64,000 nucleotides of DNA, from contig JBOZIK010000001.1 of the NCBI GenBank assembly GCA_051453625.1, positions 99,448,157-99,512,156 of the forward strand, read 5' to 3'. The translations under genes were made by a program, and so were the position numbers. Numbering within the stretch: the first letter of the stretch is position 1; every line of letters starts with the position of its first letter. The notes under the pieces were generated by a model, which searched no databases, was not told the DNA's origin, and saw only the letters and a program-made list of their open reading frames with translations. The DNA is from Welwitschia mirabilis (taxonomy: Eukaryota > Gnetophyta > Gnetopsida > Welwitschiales). Shown here one piece after another: positions 25,401 to 36,665 of the stretch.

Positions 25401-26289
25401 CAGTAATATTCAAAAATCCATTGTATAGAGACCAAAGAACATATTATTTTTTTATTTTATTTTTTCTAAAGAAATGGTAATTTATAGATAACATAAAAAT
25501 AGTAAGACTAATAAGTTGTTAGACAAAAATTACAGAAATTGATAAGGAATACATTAGTTAATAGAACCAAAAAAAGAAAAAGAAGAGAAAAACAAGAAAG
25601 CAAGAAGAGGAAACTGATGATGCATATCTCAATTAGTGGGGCCATAAAACCCAAGATATTTATGAATTTCTATAGATCTATTTTCAAACATATCCAATTT
25701 TTATAGGTAACTTTAAACATTAGTTGTTTGGATACAACATAATAGTCCTCAAGATTGATTTCTCTTTTATCTTTAACAGTTGACTCAATATCTCTTTTAG
25801 TAGTAATAAACAAGTTGTCAAATCAAGTATTAAGGAATTTCTATGTTAAGTTTTGCTTGTGCTTTAGGTTCTCTTACAAATCATTTCTTTACTTTTCTAT
25901 TTTTTTAATCTTCATTAAATTCTAATGTGGGTTTATCATTAGACATAGTGATGATGCACACATTGTCCTTAGGGATGGCAAGGTGCCTCCACTAGCCATG
26001 TTTTCTATATCTTCAAGTTCATTAATGTTGTCTTCATGTCCTTTGCCATTTATACATTATCATTATCATTATTTTTCAAATTGTTCTCTTTATTTTTATT
26101 TTTATATCTTCCATATTTTTTCAAAAGAATCTTTAAAATATTTGTAATTGTAAAGTTCTTGGTTGTCGAAGCATGTTTCAGTAAATTCATTTTTTTAGTA
26201 TTCTAGTTTTCACCAGTTTCAATTTTTCATTAGAAATTGAACATTTCTTATATTAGAAAGAACATTTCGCATAGATCTGCAAGCATTCG
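25401..26289 (-). other. Unreadable middle of the minus-strand LINE
   Basis: Lies between the DUF4283-like and endonuclease remnants. On minus a short readable piece (KRDIESTVKDKREINLEDYY, about 25800-25740) has coding-like composition. No zinc knuckle or other motif was recognised. Confidence 0.3.
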
Positions 26290-26950
26290 AAGAATGCCCT
26301 TTTAATTCACAAAGAATACCAGAAACATGAAGATTTCAAACTTAAGTTTGAAAATTTATTCTTCCATTCAACTTTTAAGCATAACGTGTTGAACTAAAAA
26401 TTTGTATAGTTCATATAAACACATATGAAAATTGTAACTATTTTGATTTTAGTTTTTGTTGGTCTATGTAATTTGATGGACCTTCTTAATTTATTAGCAA
26501 TCTATTTGAATAAACTTTGGCTATAAATCTCAAGATGAGGATTCAAGATTTAAATCCAAGAAGTTATTTTTTTAGATACATTATTTTAATCAAGAATAAA
26601 AGGCTTCCATTGTGTAAGAGTTAAACCCCTTCTTCCAAAAAAAATAAGGAGCTCCATGAAGCACTACTAGTATATCTTCAAGATTGAAAAAAGAGAAAAG
26701 AGAAAAATTCACTATAAGAAAAATAGGTTGACATGCTTCTTTGGTGGAAATTTTTTATCATCCCAACTTCAAATTTATCCAAAAATGATCTTCCTCTAGA
26801 TGGGGGAAAAAAAAACATTTTAATAAGTCTAAAAGCATAGCACTTCTTCATCCCTTGGGAAATTTCTTTGGGTATAGTAGCAACCAAAGAGCATTCATCT
26901 ATGATGATGCAAAATTCCAGATCTACCATCCTCATTGATTAGAAGTCATC
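26290..26950 (-). pseudogene. Decayed LINE ORF with DUF4283-like domain
   Basis: The minus strand begins with an 85-residue open frame (26935-26678; SFLDKFEVGMIKNFHQ) and continues in other frames with LHGAPYFFWKKGF (about 26640), LEIYSQSLFK.IANKLRRSIKLHRPTKTK and ICVYMNYTN (about 26540-26410). This fits the DUF4283 order known from plant L1 elements: ..L..GPW...G..L..., ..P.WI.L..LP...., ..IGN.LG....D..T......RICV.... It lies upstream of the endonuclease remnant at 25.4-24.6 kb, as expected for one LINE. The zinc knuckle was not found. Confidence 0.5.
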
Positions 26951-28719
26951 CATTATGGTTTTACTTGAATGTGTCATTGGCTTGTCAATGCATGTGAGCA
27001 ACACATTGATGTAGCATGTTCTCTGGCTTGTTTTAGTTGTTTTTCAACTCTTTTATTTCCTTTTTTTTTTTTTGGAATGAAAATGAAGCTTTCATTACTG
27101 TATACATATGGAAGTTCCAAAACTTCAATCAAAAATAGAGAATAGAGAACAAACACCCAGAACTCTAAAACCGATGCCAAAAAAAATTAAAGCCTAAACA
27201 AGAACAGCTAATGTAAGTTAAAGCTGACTGAAGAGTAGAAAACTATCAGGGATTTATCCTCCATCCTTCTAATGACTATGAAACTTCTACAAAACATCAC
27301 CTGCACATAGGCCTACGATAAAAAAGGATTGATATTTATGGCCTTAGAGGAATTTTGCTTTCAAATCAACGCGCAAGATTCTGAATTAAGAGAGATCACC
27401 TCAGACATTTGGATACTGGGATTGAAACAGTGTCTGGTTGCAACAGAGGAGGCCGAGACTACCTGGGAAAATACAAAGCAATGATCAAGTGATTTCAAAA
27501 TTTTACAAAAAGGTGGAAGAATGCATAGACCCAAGACTTCTTTTTTGNNNNNNNNNNNNNNNNNNNNNNNNNNNNNNNNNNNNNNNNNNNNNNNNNNNNN
27601 NNNNNNNNNNNNNNNNNNNNNNNNNNNNNNNNNNNNNNNNNNNNNNNNNNNNNNNNNNNNNNNNNNNNNNNNNNNNNNNNNNNNNNNNNNNNNNNNNNNN
27701 NNNNNNNNNNNNNNNNNNNNNNNNNNNNNNNNNNNNNNNNNNNNNNNNNNNNNNNNNNNNNNNNNNNNNNNNNNNNNNNNNNNNNNNNNNNNNNNNNNNN
27801 NNNNNNNNNNNNNNNNNNNNNNNNNNNNNNNNNNNNNNNNNNNNNNNNNNNNNNNNNNNNNNNNNNNNNNNNNNNNNNNNNNNNNNNNNNNNNNNNNNNN
27901 NNNNNNNNNNNNNNNNNNNNNNNNNNNNNNNNTGATTTTCCCTTCACTTGATTATAAAGATCTATCTCTGAAAAACACTGATAAACCTGAAAGCCCTTGA
28001 CTGTATCAGCAGATGCTCTCATTAAATAGGAGTCTCCTTTAAATAGTTTACTTCAAGCTTTTTATGGTCCCATTTCTAAGATTTTCAATCGTATATTGCA
28101 GTTGAAGAAAATGATCTTGTCTGGAAGTTTGATCAAAGTAAACTTAAAGCTATGAAAAGGGAATGAATTGATACATTTCTAGGACACTTAAACCTGAACT
28201 AGAGTTCTGCAAGTGATCAGAAGCTCTAAAATCTGAAATCTGGACACCCAGAAGAAATGGATCCAAGGTCAATTACTTGTTCATGATCTTCTACCCAGAA
28301 ATTGTGGGTGTATGACCATCTAATGACACCATCTTCGATTCTTTGGGTGTTTTTAATTCTCTGTATAGAGGAGAGCTTGATACTTAACTGTGTTTTTATT
28401 TCATTGACTACGTTTTAAGGCTTGAGATCAGTTTGTCTGAATATTTTTGCATTCCTGCCTTACCTAATATAATATATGCAAGCTGTAATTATAGATTTAA
28501 TGATTTCAAGATGAGTAGATCAATATTTGAACCTGTTCTTTATCCATTACAACAAAACTGTCCAATTGGCTAATGGAGGTTGAATATGAACTAAATTCAA
28601 AGCTAAAGCAAGGATATTAAAACTTGTTTGGCATTCAAAAAAGATATGATTTCGAGATTCTTCTACAATTCCACAGAGGCAACAATTAGGGTCTGTCTAG
28701 ACTCCTAATCTGCTTAATT

Positions 28720-29130
28720 TGTCCTTAGTATTAAGACTACTTTCTTAGGGGTGACAAAACTGTTCCAAATAAGTAGATACCAATCAACTTTGGGATCTTA
28801 ACCTCTTAGCTGAGCATAAGTAAAGGAGTTGGAGAATGGATCTCCCATTGCCTTCCATTCTACAGGATCTATTGTAAGGCATATAGAGGTACTTGCTTGA
28901 GGCCTGAGTTTCAGCACCTTTTTGATAACCCAAGAGGTGCTTTGCTTATCCTGATAATGCCATACACTTATGTCTTTAAAATAATACTCATGGCACCATT
29001 TGACCCAGAGTTTGTTCTTTTTTAGCGTCAAGTCCCATAGCTGAGTGAATATTAACGCTTTATTCATCAAGATGGAATTAATCAATCCCAAGCCTCGTTC
29101 TATTTTTGGTTTTACCAAATAGTGCCAAGC
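28720..29130 (-). pseudogene. LINE ORF C-terminal region after RT
   Basis: The 106-residue open frame 29118-28798 reads KPKIERGLGLINSILMNKAL, then LWVKWCHEYYFKD and later MGDPFSNSFTYAQLRG. This is the plant LINE pattern ..PK..GGLG......N.AL...W.....W........Y.. that follows the RT thumb. A zf-RVT-like part (CCLCGIVEES in the 28670-28690 area, minus) follows in other frames, where the family has a zinc-binding segment. Confidence 0.75.
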
Positions 29131-29552
29131 TATTAGGGCTTTCTTGATTTAATTATGAAAGCCTGTCCATAGAAATTTTCTACAAAGAGAATCAATTTCA
29201 TAGGTTATCTTCTTGGGCAAAATAAAAACTCTACTCTAGAAGAAGCTCAAGCTTTGGAGCACTGCTTTTACCAAAACTAGTCTCCCTACATAAGAGAGGA
29301 AATTATTGGTCCAAGACCTTATATGCTCTATAATCCGCAAAATGATAAGAAGGAAGCTAGAAGTAAAAGTTTCTCAGNNNNNNNNNNTTAGAGGCACTTC
29401 TAGATATCTAACAGGGAGATAGCCTTCAAAAAACTCCAAGGCGTGAAGGGAACGTTCTTTTTGGCCTTGATAGATGCCTTCAAAAAATGCTTGACTTTTG
29501 ATCAAGTTGGCTTTAAGACCCGAAACTTCTGAAAAATGCTTTAGAACTCATT

Positions 29553-30480
29553 TCAACCATTGAATGGAGGTGTCATCTGCTTTACAACATAAAAATAGGT
29601 CGTCTTCATAACACAAGTGAGTAATGCGAAGCCTCTGGCATTTTGGATGAAAGTGGAACTAGGTTTTCTGGCCATTTGTCTTAGTCCTCTAGACAAGTAT
29701 TTCATAACTAGGTAGAAAAGATAGGAAGACAGAGGGTTTCCTTGCCTAAGGCCTGTTTTCCCTGGGAAGTATCCTGTTAGCTCATCATTCAGAAGATCTG
29801 AAAAATAAAGAGTAGTGATGCAAGCCAAAAACTAATTTATTACCCTTAAAGGAAATCCCAACCCTTCCAGAAGGTCTTTGTGGAATTGCCATGACACCGA
29901 ATCATAAGCTTTTCTCAGGTCTATTTTGAGGGAACATCTTGGGCTTATATGCTTCCTTTCGTAGTGTTGGACAATCTCTTGGGCTAATAAGATGTTATGG
30001 ATAATGCTTCTTTGTAGAATAAAGGCACCTTGAGTGTCTTCTACTATAGAGGAGAGGATTTATTTAATTCTATGGGATAAGATACTAGTGATGGCTTTGT
30101 AAATCACATTGCAACACACAAATGGTCAAAAATCAGCAGTTGTTTTGGGGCAAGCCGTTTTTGAAATTAGTACAATTGCTGTGGAGTTTATCCCTTTTAG
30201 CATTTTATAATCTCTAAAGAATTGTTTAGCGGCCTTACAAACATTCTCTCCTATTAAATTCCAAGTGGATTTGAAAAATTTTATAGACAACGCATTATGT
30301 CGTGGTGCTTTATTATCATCTATTATCAGAAATGCTTTCTTGATTTTCTCTGAAGAGGCTGGCTTACATACAACCAGATATTGGTCTTCACTTACTTTGG
30401 GCCCATTTCTTAAAATTGACGGATGTAACTTGTTAACTTTTCCCTCAGTGCCCTGAAGCCACTAGAAGTATGAGACTATT
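29553..30480 (-). pseudogene. Decayed L1-like reverse transcriptase
   Basis: Most of the RT can be followed in one minus-strand frame. It starts with SSEKIKKAFLIIDDNKAP (about 30350), then STAIVLISKTACPKTTADF near 30180 and AYDSVSWQFHKDLLEGLGFP near 29900. GYFPGKTGLRQGNPLSSYLF follows near 29770-29710. After a frameshift the active-site block HLCYEDDLFLCC is read; its YEDD (+ coordinates 29599-29610) stands where FADD is usual. Both Asp are kept, the Ala is Glu. In-frame stops are few but present (after ADF and in the VIN.FLA segment). The enzyme copies LINE RNA at a nicked target. Confidence 0.85.
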
Positions 30481-31109
30481 TCTTTTTTGACCTCATCTGG
30501 TTGGTCTAATAGTTCTCCATTTTCATTTTGAATGGAACCAATTGTAGAGTTGTGCCTTTTTTGAGAGATGTAGGCATGAAAGTAAGCTGAATTTAGGTCA
30601 CCTTCTTGGGTCCATTTGATCTTGGCTCTTTGTTTGTTAAGGAGAAATTCATGATTAAGGAGCTTCTTATACTGATCGATGAGGTTGCATTCTTTCTCTA
30701 TTACCTTGACATCATCTGAAGAGATCCCCAGCTGCTGTTGGTTGACTGTGAGTTACGCTTTAGTACTTTTCACCTTTTGGGCTAGGCCTCTTATGCTATG
30801 TTTGTAGGTTTTTTTTAAATGCCTTTTTGAGGAATTTACACTTCTTTTGAAGATCTAATAATGAGTTGTAGTAAGGATGAATGTTCTAGCTAAAGCAAAC
30901 TATTCTAAGGAAGTTAGCATCCTTACTCCAAAAATTACAGAATCGAAAAGGAGGATTTTTCTTACTGTCTTAGAGCATGGACTTTAGCATAAGAAGAAGG
31001 GAAACATTCNNNNNNNNNNNNNNNNNNNNNNNNNNNNNNNNNNNNNNNNNNNNNNNNNNNNNNNNNNNNNNNNNNNNNNNNNNNNNNNNNNNNNNNNNNN
31101 NNNNNNNNN

Positions 31110-31770
31110 TAAAGGCGCCTTGAGGGTCTCTCACTATAAAAGTGAGGGCTTCTTTAATTCTCTGGGATATAATATTGGTAATGGCTTTGTCTAATATGTT
31201 GCAGCATGCAATTGGTCTGAAATCAATAGCTGTATTAGGGCAAACAGTTTTTGGGATCAGCACAATAGCTGTGGAATTTACACCTTTAGGCATGTTAAAA
31301 TCATAGAAAAATTGCTTAATGGCTTTACAAACGTCTTCCCCTATTAAATTCCTTGAGTACTTGAAAAATTTTATAGACAGACCATCAGGTCCTAGGGCTT
31401 TGTCGTCATCTATCATGAAAAAGCTTTCTTGATTTCATTAGAGGAGACAGGTCTACATAAATCTAGGCATTGGTATTTACTTACTATGGGATCAACATTC
31501 AAGATTGAGAGATCTAATCCATCTACTCCCCCCTCTATCCCTAGATGGTTCTGAAAATATGAGATGAGTTCTCGCTTCATATCGGTGGGTTGATCAAGAA
31601 GTACACCATTAGCGTTTCATTTTCTTTTCAAGATCCTTTTATGTAAGATCTTTATTTATTTAATTTTTCCTCCTTTAAGATTTCTTTAATTATCCCAACT
31701 TTTCTCTCTCACTTCTGCATCTTTATATTTGATGATGATATGGTAAGGCTTGGCTCCTTTATGACCTCTT
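31110..31770 (-). pseudogene. Second L1-like LINE copy, RT N-terminal part
   Basis: The open frame 31416-31110 (continuing into the N gap) reads MIDDDKALGPDGLSIKFFK, KGVNSTAIVLIPKTVCPN and IDFRPIACCNILDKAITNI, with PQGAF at the gap edge. It is clearly homologous, base by base in places, to 30060-30400 of the neighbouring LINE, but has fewer mutations (FRPIACCN intact). Upstream on minus, LLDQPTDMKRELISYF is the linker. It is either a second insertion or a partial duplication. The 100-N gap (31010-31109) hides the junction. Confidence 0.8.
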
Positions 31771-32016
31771 TTGTATGAATCTAAAATAAGGTTTCTTGTA
31801 AATTGTGCTTTTCCTTAGAGTAATTAAAGAATTTATTTAATTATATATTCACTATTTCTTTTAGGAATCTAAACAAATGAAGATGTAAGAATGCTTCTTA
31901 CTTTTCTTTTAGAGCTTCATAAATAACCAAACCAACTTAAATATTGCCTTTAGCATGATTATTCTTATTCTACCAAACTTGAATCTGGTATGCCAATTGA
32001 ATTTTTACATCCATTT

Positions 32017-32106
32017 CTATTATTTTTAAAGAACTTTATGTTAATCCTCCATTTGATTTGGCTATTATTTTTAAAGAACTTTATGTTAATCCTCCATTTG
32101 ATTTGG
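32017..32106. repeat. Perfect 45-bp tandem duplication
   Basis: The 45-bp unit beginning CTATTATTTTTAAAGAACTT is repeated exactly, 32017-32061 and 32062-32106, with no mismatch. In a region where everything else is worn this must be recent, or an assembly stutter. Confidence 0.9.
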
Positions 32107-32259
32107 CAAAAATTTCATTTTCATAATGAAATCCTCCATCACAACTTCAAGATATTTGATGCTTAGTGCTTTCATCCTAGAATGATGATTGTTTCATTTT
32201 TATTGTTTGTATTTTATGTTCACTCCAATAAAGTGAATTTTCTATTTCTAACGTAGCTC

Positions 32260-34600
32260 CTTATTATGTAGCATTATTTCTCATCTTCTTTTAAGATATT
32301 TAGTGAATTTGCAAAATGAAACTAACCATATACATATATAATTCTTAGGATCTGATAGATTATAAGTATGAATTATAGGCTAGTAGATATATTGTTCCTC
32401 CAAATTGGTGGGTTAATGTAAGCTTACTTATGTGGCTATGCAATGTTTAACATGAAATTAATTTGATGAAAGGTCTTAACTCTTTTGCTTTGGTTGGATT
32501 GTTATTACTTGTCTAAGAAACCTTGGATAACTTGTGTGATTGTTATATGTAACAGGATCAAATCTATTGCTTATGTGTTACAAATAAAAATATGGCCAAA
32601 TTGAAAATGTAGTTGTTTCCAATATATTAATTATCATGAGTTGATGAGATTTCCTTTCTATGAAGAACTAGTGGGCTCAATATTATACCACTTGTATGGA
32701 AGTGTAAAAAATTAAAGATATAATTTTAGGAATGTTACCATTCTCTTTTTCATGGTGCTAAATTTTGCCTACATCCTTAAGAAAATGAAACCCCAGGATT
32801 TATGTGTAGTAATAGATCAAAATTTAAAGGAATCTGAAAATAAAAGAAGATGTGGACTAAATATGCAAATTTTCCATGGGATTTTGAATCAAAAATCCTA
32901 AGAGGGATCTATAGAATCAAATCCTTTATTTTTCCAAATGAGAAAAGAAATATAACTTAGTGAGAATATTACCCTTACATGATGAAACTTACTAGTTTAA
33001 ATCTAATTAGTCATAGAGCCTTTCTACTTTTTCCATGATTTATTAGATTGACATTGGAGGAGAAGCATATTTCCTAAGAACAAAAGAGAAGAGACTCTAC
33101 TCTAGCTTTTATTTGGAACCATCAAAAACTTGTCTGAATCCCTTTCTAAACATTCAAGTCTCATTAAGGCACTCCAATCTTTCTACTAATTGATTGCAAC
33201 CCAATCTCTTCATAAGATAACATTGCTACCCTTATTGTACAAAATATATGGAAGATCTCATAAGGAGGAGGAAAACATATGAAGAAAAAGTACTTTCAAG
33301 CAAAATATTTTCACGAAAGTAAATACAATATCATATGGAAGATAGCTAAATCAGTAGAAGACAATGGCTTCAGATAGTTGTTTATATTAAATTTATCTAT
33401 TGTGAACTTATAATATGACTTGAAGAATTTGATCATGTCTCCATTATCCAACATTTCAAAGCATAAAGGATAGAAAAATGAACTGTAAGGAACTACTCTA
33501 ACCATTATAAATTCTACAATAAAACTTAAAACATGAACTTCATTACTAGACTTCCATGAATACAAAAGTAATACAATGACATCCAAAATTACATACTTCA
33601 TTCCTTGGAGGAATGCCTTATCAACAAAGGAAGAGAAGGGATTTTTTTCAATGTATATTATAATTCTTCATGGGGTTTTAAAGTCAATAGTATGTAATAA
33701 TGGTAGAATCTTTTTATAAGATTTCTAGCACAAACTAATGATATAACGAATACCACAACCAGGTTTAGCACAACTTACCACTTAGAGTTGGATAGAAAAG
33801 TATAATAGATGAATAGAATCATAGATGACATCGTATAACATCTTGAAAAGATTTCCTATAATTAAAGAAAACATTCTTATCAAGAAATGTTCCCCTTAGT
33901 ATTGTTCAAAGAAGGAAATGTAAAACCCTTTGGACACTAGAAGATGTCACAATTAGAAAGTGAGTGAGTGAAAGAGGACTTAAAAGCAAGAAGAACATTT
34001 ATCAAAGTTAGCATGAAAAGGTNNNNNNNNNNTTATGACTAGCTTAAGACATATGCAAATAGGGAAAGGGCAATGGACAGATTCAAACTTGAACATAAGA
34101 TAGACTTCTAAGATAAAGTAACACATTTGAATTATGATTATAATCAAGCAATGGCATATCAATTGGAACCTTATTTTACATTTAGGTATTTCTTAAACAT
34201 TATGACTACATATCTACATATATCAGTAAGTTGTAGCTTTGCGGGGGTTCATTTATGTCAATGTATTTATCTATCAATCCTTCTACATGTTTTGATGGGT
34301 GTTGATCAAATATCAATTAAGATTACTTTGATTTTGTTTTATGGGCATTGTATAAGATTCAACCACATGTTGCACTGCCTTTGAAGACTCCAATCAATTA
34401 TTGCATTGTGCACCCTTTCATGATGTGCTTTTCTTAAAGAGTGAGTAAAGACATTTGAGGATTAATGATGTAATAGTTATTTTGTGTCTCATTTTGGTGG
34501 GATGTTGAGCTTAAAACTCCTAGTTTTCATCTCTCCTACCAAGACTAAACCTACTAGAATCATCCAAATGAATGAGTTAATAATCCCCAAGTTGTCATAA
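32260..34600. other. No recognisable gene or element
   Basis: AT-rich sequence with only short scattered open frames (33311-33601 minus, 34127-34384 plus) that match nothing I know. A 10-N gap lies at 34023-34032. Confidence 0.5.
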
Positions 34601-34635
34601 TGTACAAAGTAAGACATTCAAAGGTTCAAACCTAT

Positions 34636-34830
34636 GACTGTGGTCGCACTGCACACCCCAAGATGGGGCAATGACAGAGGGCCGCGCCAGAAAATGAGAT
34701 GCTGCCTTCAAAGCGCATTCTATAAAAAGCAAATAAGAGGAAGAACGGAAGCCAGAAATGGAGACGGGAGCAAACGCAGACAGCGAAGCGAACGGAGGAG
34801 GAAGCCCGAAGCACAAGAGAAAAAACGCTA
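34636..34830 (+). promoter_or_regulatory. GC-rich patch with TATA box, promoter-like
   Basis: Base composition changes sharply, with GGGCCGCGCC at 34680-34689 and CpG-containing text such as AACGCAGACAGCGAAGCGAACGG near 34773. A TATA box (TCTATAAAAAG) lies near 34720, followed by purine-rich, CpG-containing sequence like a transcribed leader. No gene with a clear protein follows, so this may be the promoter/leader of a lost gene or of an LTR. Open frames exist on both strands here but are not convincing. Confidence 0.4.
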
Positions 34831-34904
34831 AACAGGTTTTTCTTATTTTTATTGTCGTTATAGGTAAAATTTTTAGGCCAAAATCGCATGGAAATATCAC
34901 AACT

Positions 34905-35240
34905 TAGTCAAAAAAAAAAAGGAGTCAAACTTAGACTTAGTCGACCACATTGCAACATCAGGTCAAGTTCCTAAACCTGGTCAAACTAAGTCAACCACTC
35001 TCAGTCAAAGTGAGCCAAAATCAGTCAAACTATCAAAGCACAATTAAAATTCTGTCAAAACACAACATTCAAACCTAGTCAAATGGTCAAAACGACAGTC
35101 AAATGAGTCAAATGACATCAGTCAATGTAAGTTAAAGTTAGTCAAACATAGTCAAATTCAGTCGACCTTAGTCAAACCAGATCAAGTCATTAGGTTTAGC
35201 TTAAACTCGCTTTAATCGTCGTCAAACCACCAAAGTCACC
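34905..35240 (-). promoter_or_regulatory. Cluster of 17 GTCAA (TTGAC) motifs in one direction
   Basis: Between 34907 and 35224 the + strand has 17 copies of GTCAA. Fifteen of them are preceded by A or G, i.e. complement TTGAC(C/T), the W-box core bound by plant WRKY factors. Two AGTCGAC variants lie among them. I saw no TTGAC on the + strand in this stretch. Spacing is irregular (9 to 40 bp). It may be a diverged short tandem repeat based on AGTCAAA, or a repeat-derived binding array. Function is inference. Confidence 0.65.
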
Positions 35241-35328
35241 TATCATCGAGTACCATTAGAACTAATCCACCGTTTACGGGAGATAAAACATCTCGTAAAC
35301 AATAACCTTTTGAATGAAGAGTAACTAT

Positions 35329-35393
35329 CTTTTTTCTTTTCTTTCTTTTTATTTTTTATTTTTTCTTTTTTCCTTTCCTTTTTCTATTGGTGG
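35329..35393. repeat. Polypyrimidine (T-rich CT) tract
   Basis: About 65 bp almost entirely of C and T (CTTTTTTCTTTTCTTTCTTTTTA... to ...CCTTTTTCTATT). Simple sequence, no coding meaning. Confidence 0.85.
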
Positions 35394-35924
35394 TTGTCAT
35401 TTGTCTTTAAAAGAAGTGAGTATTTAGGCAAGTGAAAAAAACATTTGTATCTTATTATAAATGGATATTACCATTTTGTGTAGGACCTGCTAATTCATTG
35501 TTAAGCGTTTAGCTATTGAAAATGATAATTAAAATTTATACCTTCTTTATTATAATGCGTTTGATTCATTCACATTGCAAAAGTAATAATTTTATTTCTT
35601 ATTATAAGGAAATAATTGAGGCAAATAGGAATGACAAGGGATAAAGCACAAAGGGTAAAAAGAAAGAACATCCTTTAAAACCTCATAATGCTTCTTTATT
35701 TCCTAATTGAATACTTAATCCTAATACGTGTATGTGCATGTTCTTCTACTAGATAAAATAGCTTCTCTCTTATGATCCATGTGATTGGTTTGCACTACAG
35801 AGAAAGAAATTTCATTCTTATTATAGCAAAAACATTGAATATCAGGATTGCATTGAATATAATCTATTTAGTTGCTTTTCTTAGGGAAATGATCGAATCT
35901 AATCTTTAATGTTGATTATAAACT

Positions 35925-36665
35925 CCCAAAATTATGGATGTGTCATGTTTACAATTTAAATCTTTCACAATACTCGACATTTAATTAAATTGTCATGCAA
36001 CATTATTAATGAATCATGTAAAATGTTATGTATCATACAAGAATGAAGAGATAAAGTAGAAGATGCATCTATAGTTATCAACCTAAAAACTCTTAGCATT
36101 AGATAGACAATCAAACAGGGTACAACACATAGATCTAAGATTTCCAAGGCTAGAAACCCTATTAACCTTCCATCATAGATAAAATTGCTTCACAAGATCA
36201 ATTTCAATATCATGACTTAAAAACCCCTACAATGGACATTTATACAGATAAGTGTTAGTCCCATAAGTAATAACTAACCCTGCAACATGTTTTGATATGA
36301 GGAACATTTCCATGTACAATACATAAACAAGGGTATCATTTCGCTTGGGTACAACATACTTCTAGTATATGTTTATGGCCCAATTACAGCATAAAAAGAT
36401 GTTTTCTACTTATATATATTAAAATAATAATAAACTATCTCAAAAAAATGTTTAGACTTAGTTTAACATCAGACAAGATAAACTACTAAGTAGATGAACT
36501 TATATAGACTAAAATTAACAAATAACTAATTAAATTTCCTGCATGATGCTGTCAAATTAGTAGCTACTTGAATGCTAACCACTTTCCAATACAACCTAGA
36601 ACCTTCTGCATTCTTGCGCAAATCATGAAAAATCATGACATTAGCATAAAGTAGGTAACGTGACT
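35925..36665. repeat. Diverged direct repeat R1
   Basis: Colinear with 38355-38945. Shared blocks in order are TATGGATGTGTCAT / TATGGATATGTCAT, a CCAAGGCTAGAAACCCTATTA / CTAAGGCTAGAAATTATATTA block, ATGTTTAGACTTAGTTTAACATC / ATGTTTAGACCCTTTTTTAACATC, TCCAATACAA, and AGCATAAAGTAGGTAACGTGACTT / AGTATAAAGTGAGGAAATTGGCTT. The minus strand of the right end looks like the tail of a protein shared by both copies. Confidence 0.6.

Larger units (their letters stand above)
27061..31009 (-). mobile_element. L1-like LINE, 5'-truncated by a gap, with poly(A) tail
   Basis: The minus strand carries, in order, the end of an endonuclease (FRFCNFWSKDANFL near 30940), an endonuclease-RT linker (SAYFHAYISQKRHNS near 30580), RT, a C-terminal region, and a 3' UTR ending AAAGCTTCATTTTCATTCC followed by 13 A. 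On + this tail is T13 at 27061-27073. That 3' end is typical of plant LINEs. N gaps lie at 27548-27932 and 29378-29387, and the 5' side ends at the gap from 31010. Being on the same strand and just upstream, it may have inserted next to or into the older LINE at 24.6-26.95 kb. Confidence 0.85.
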
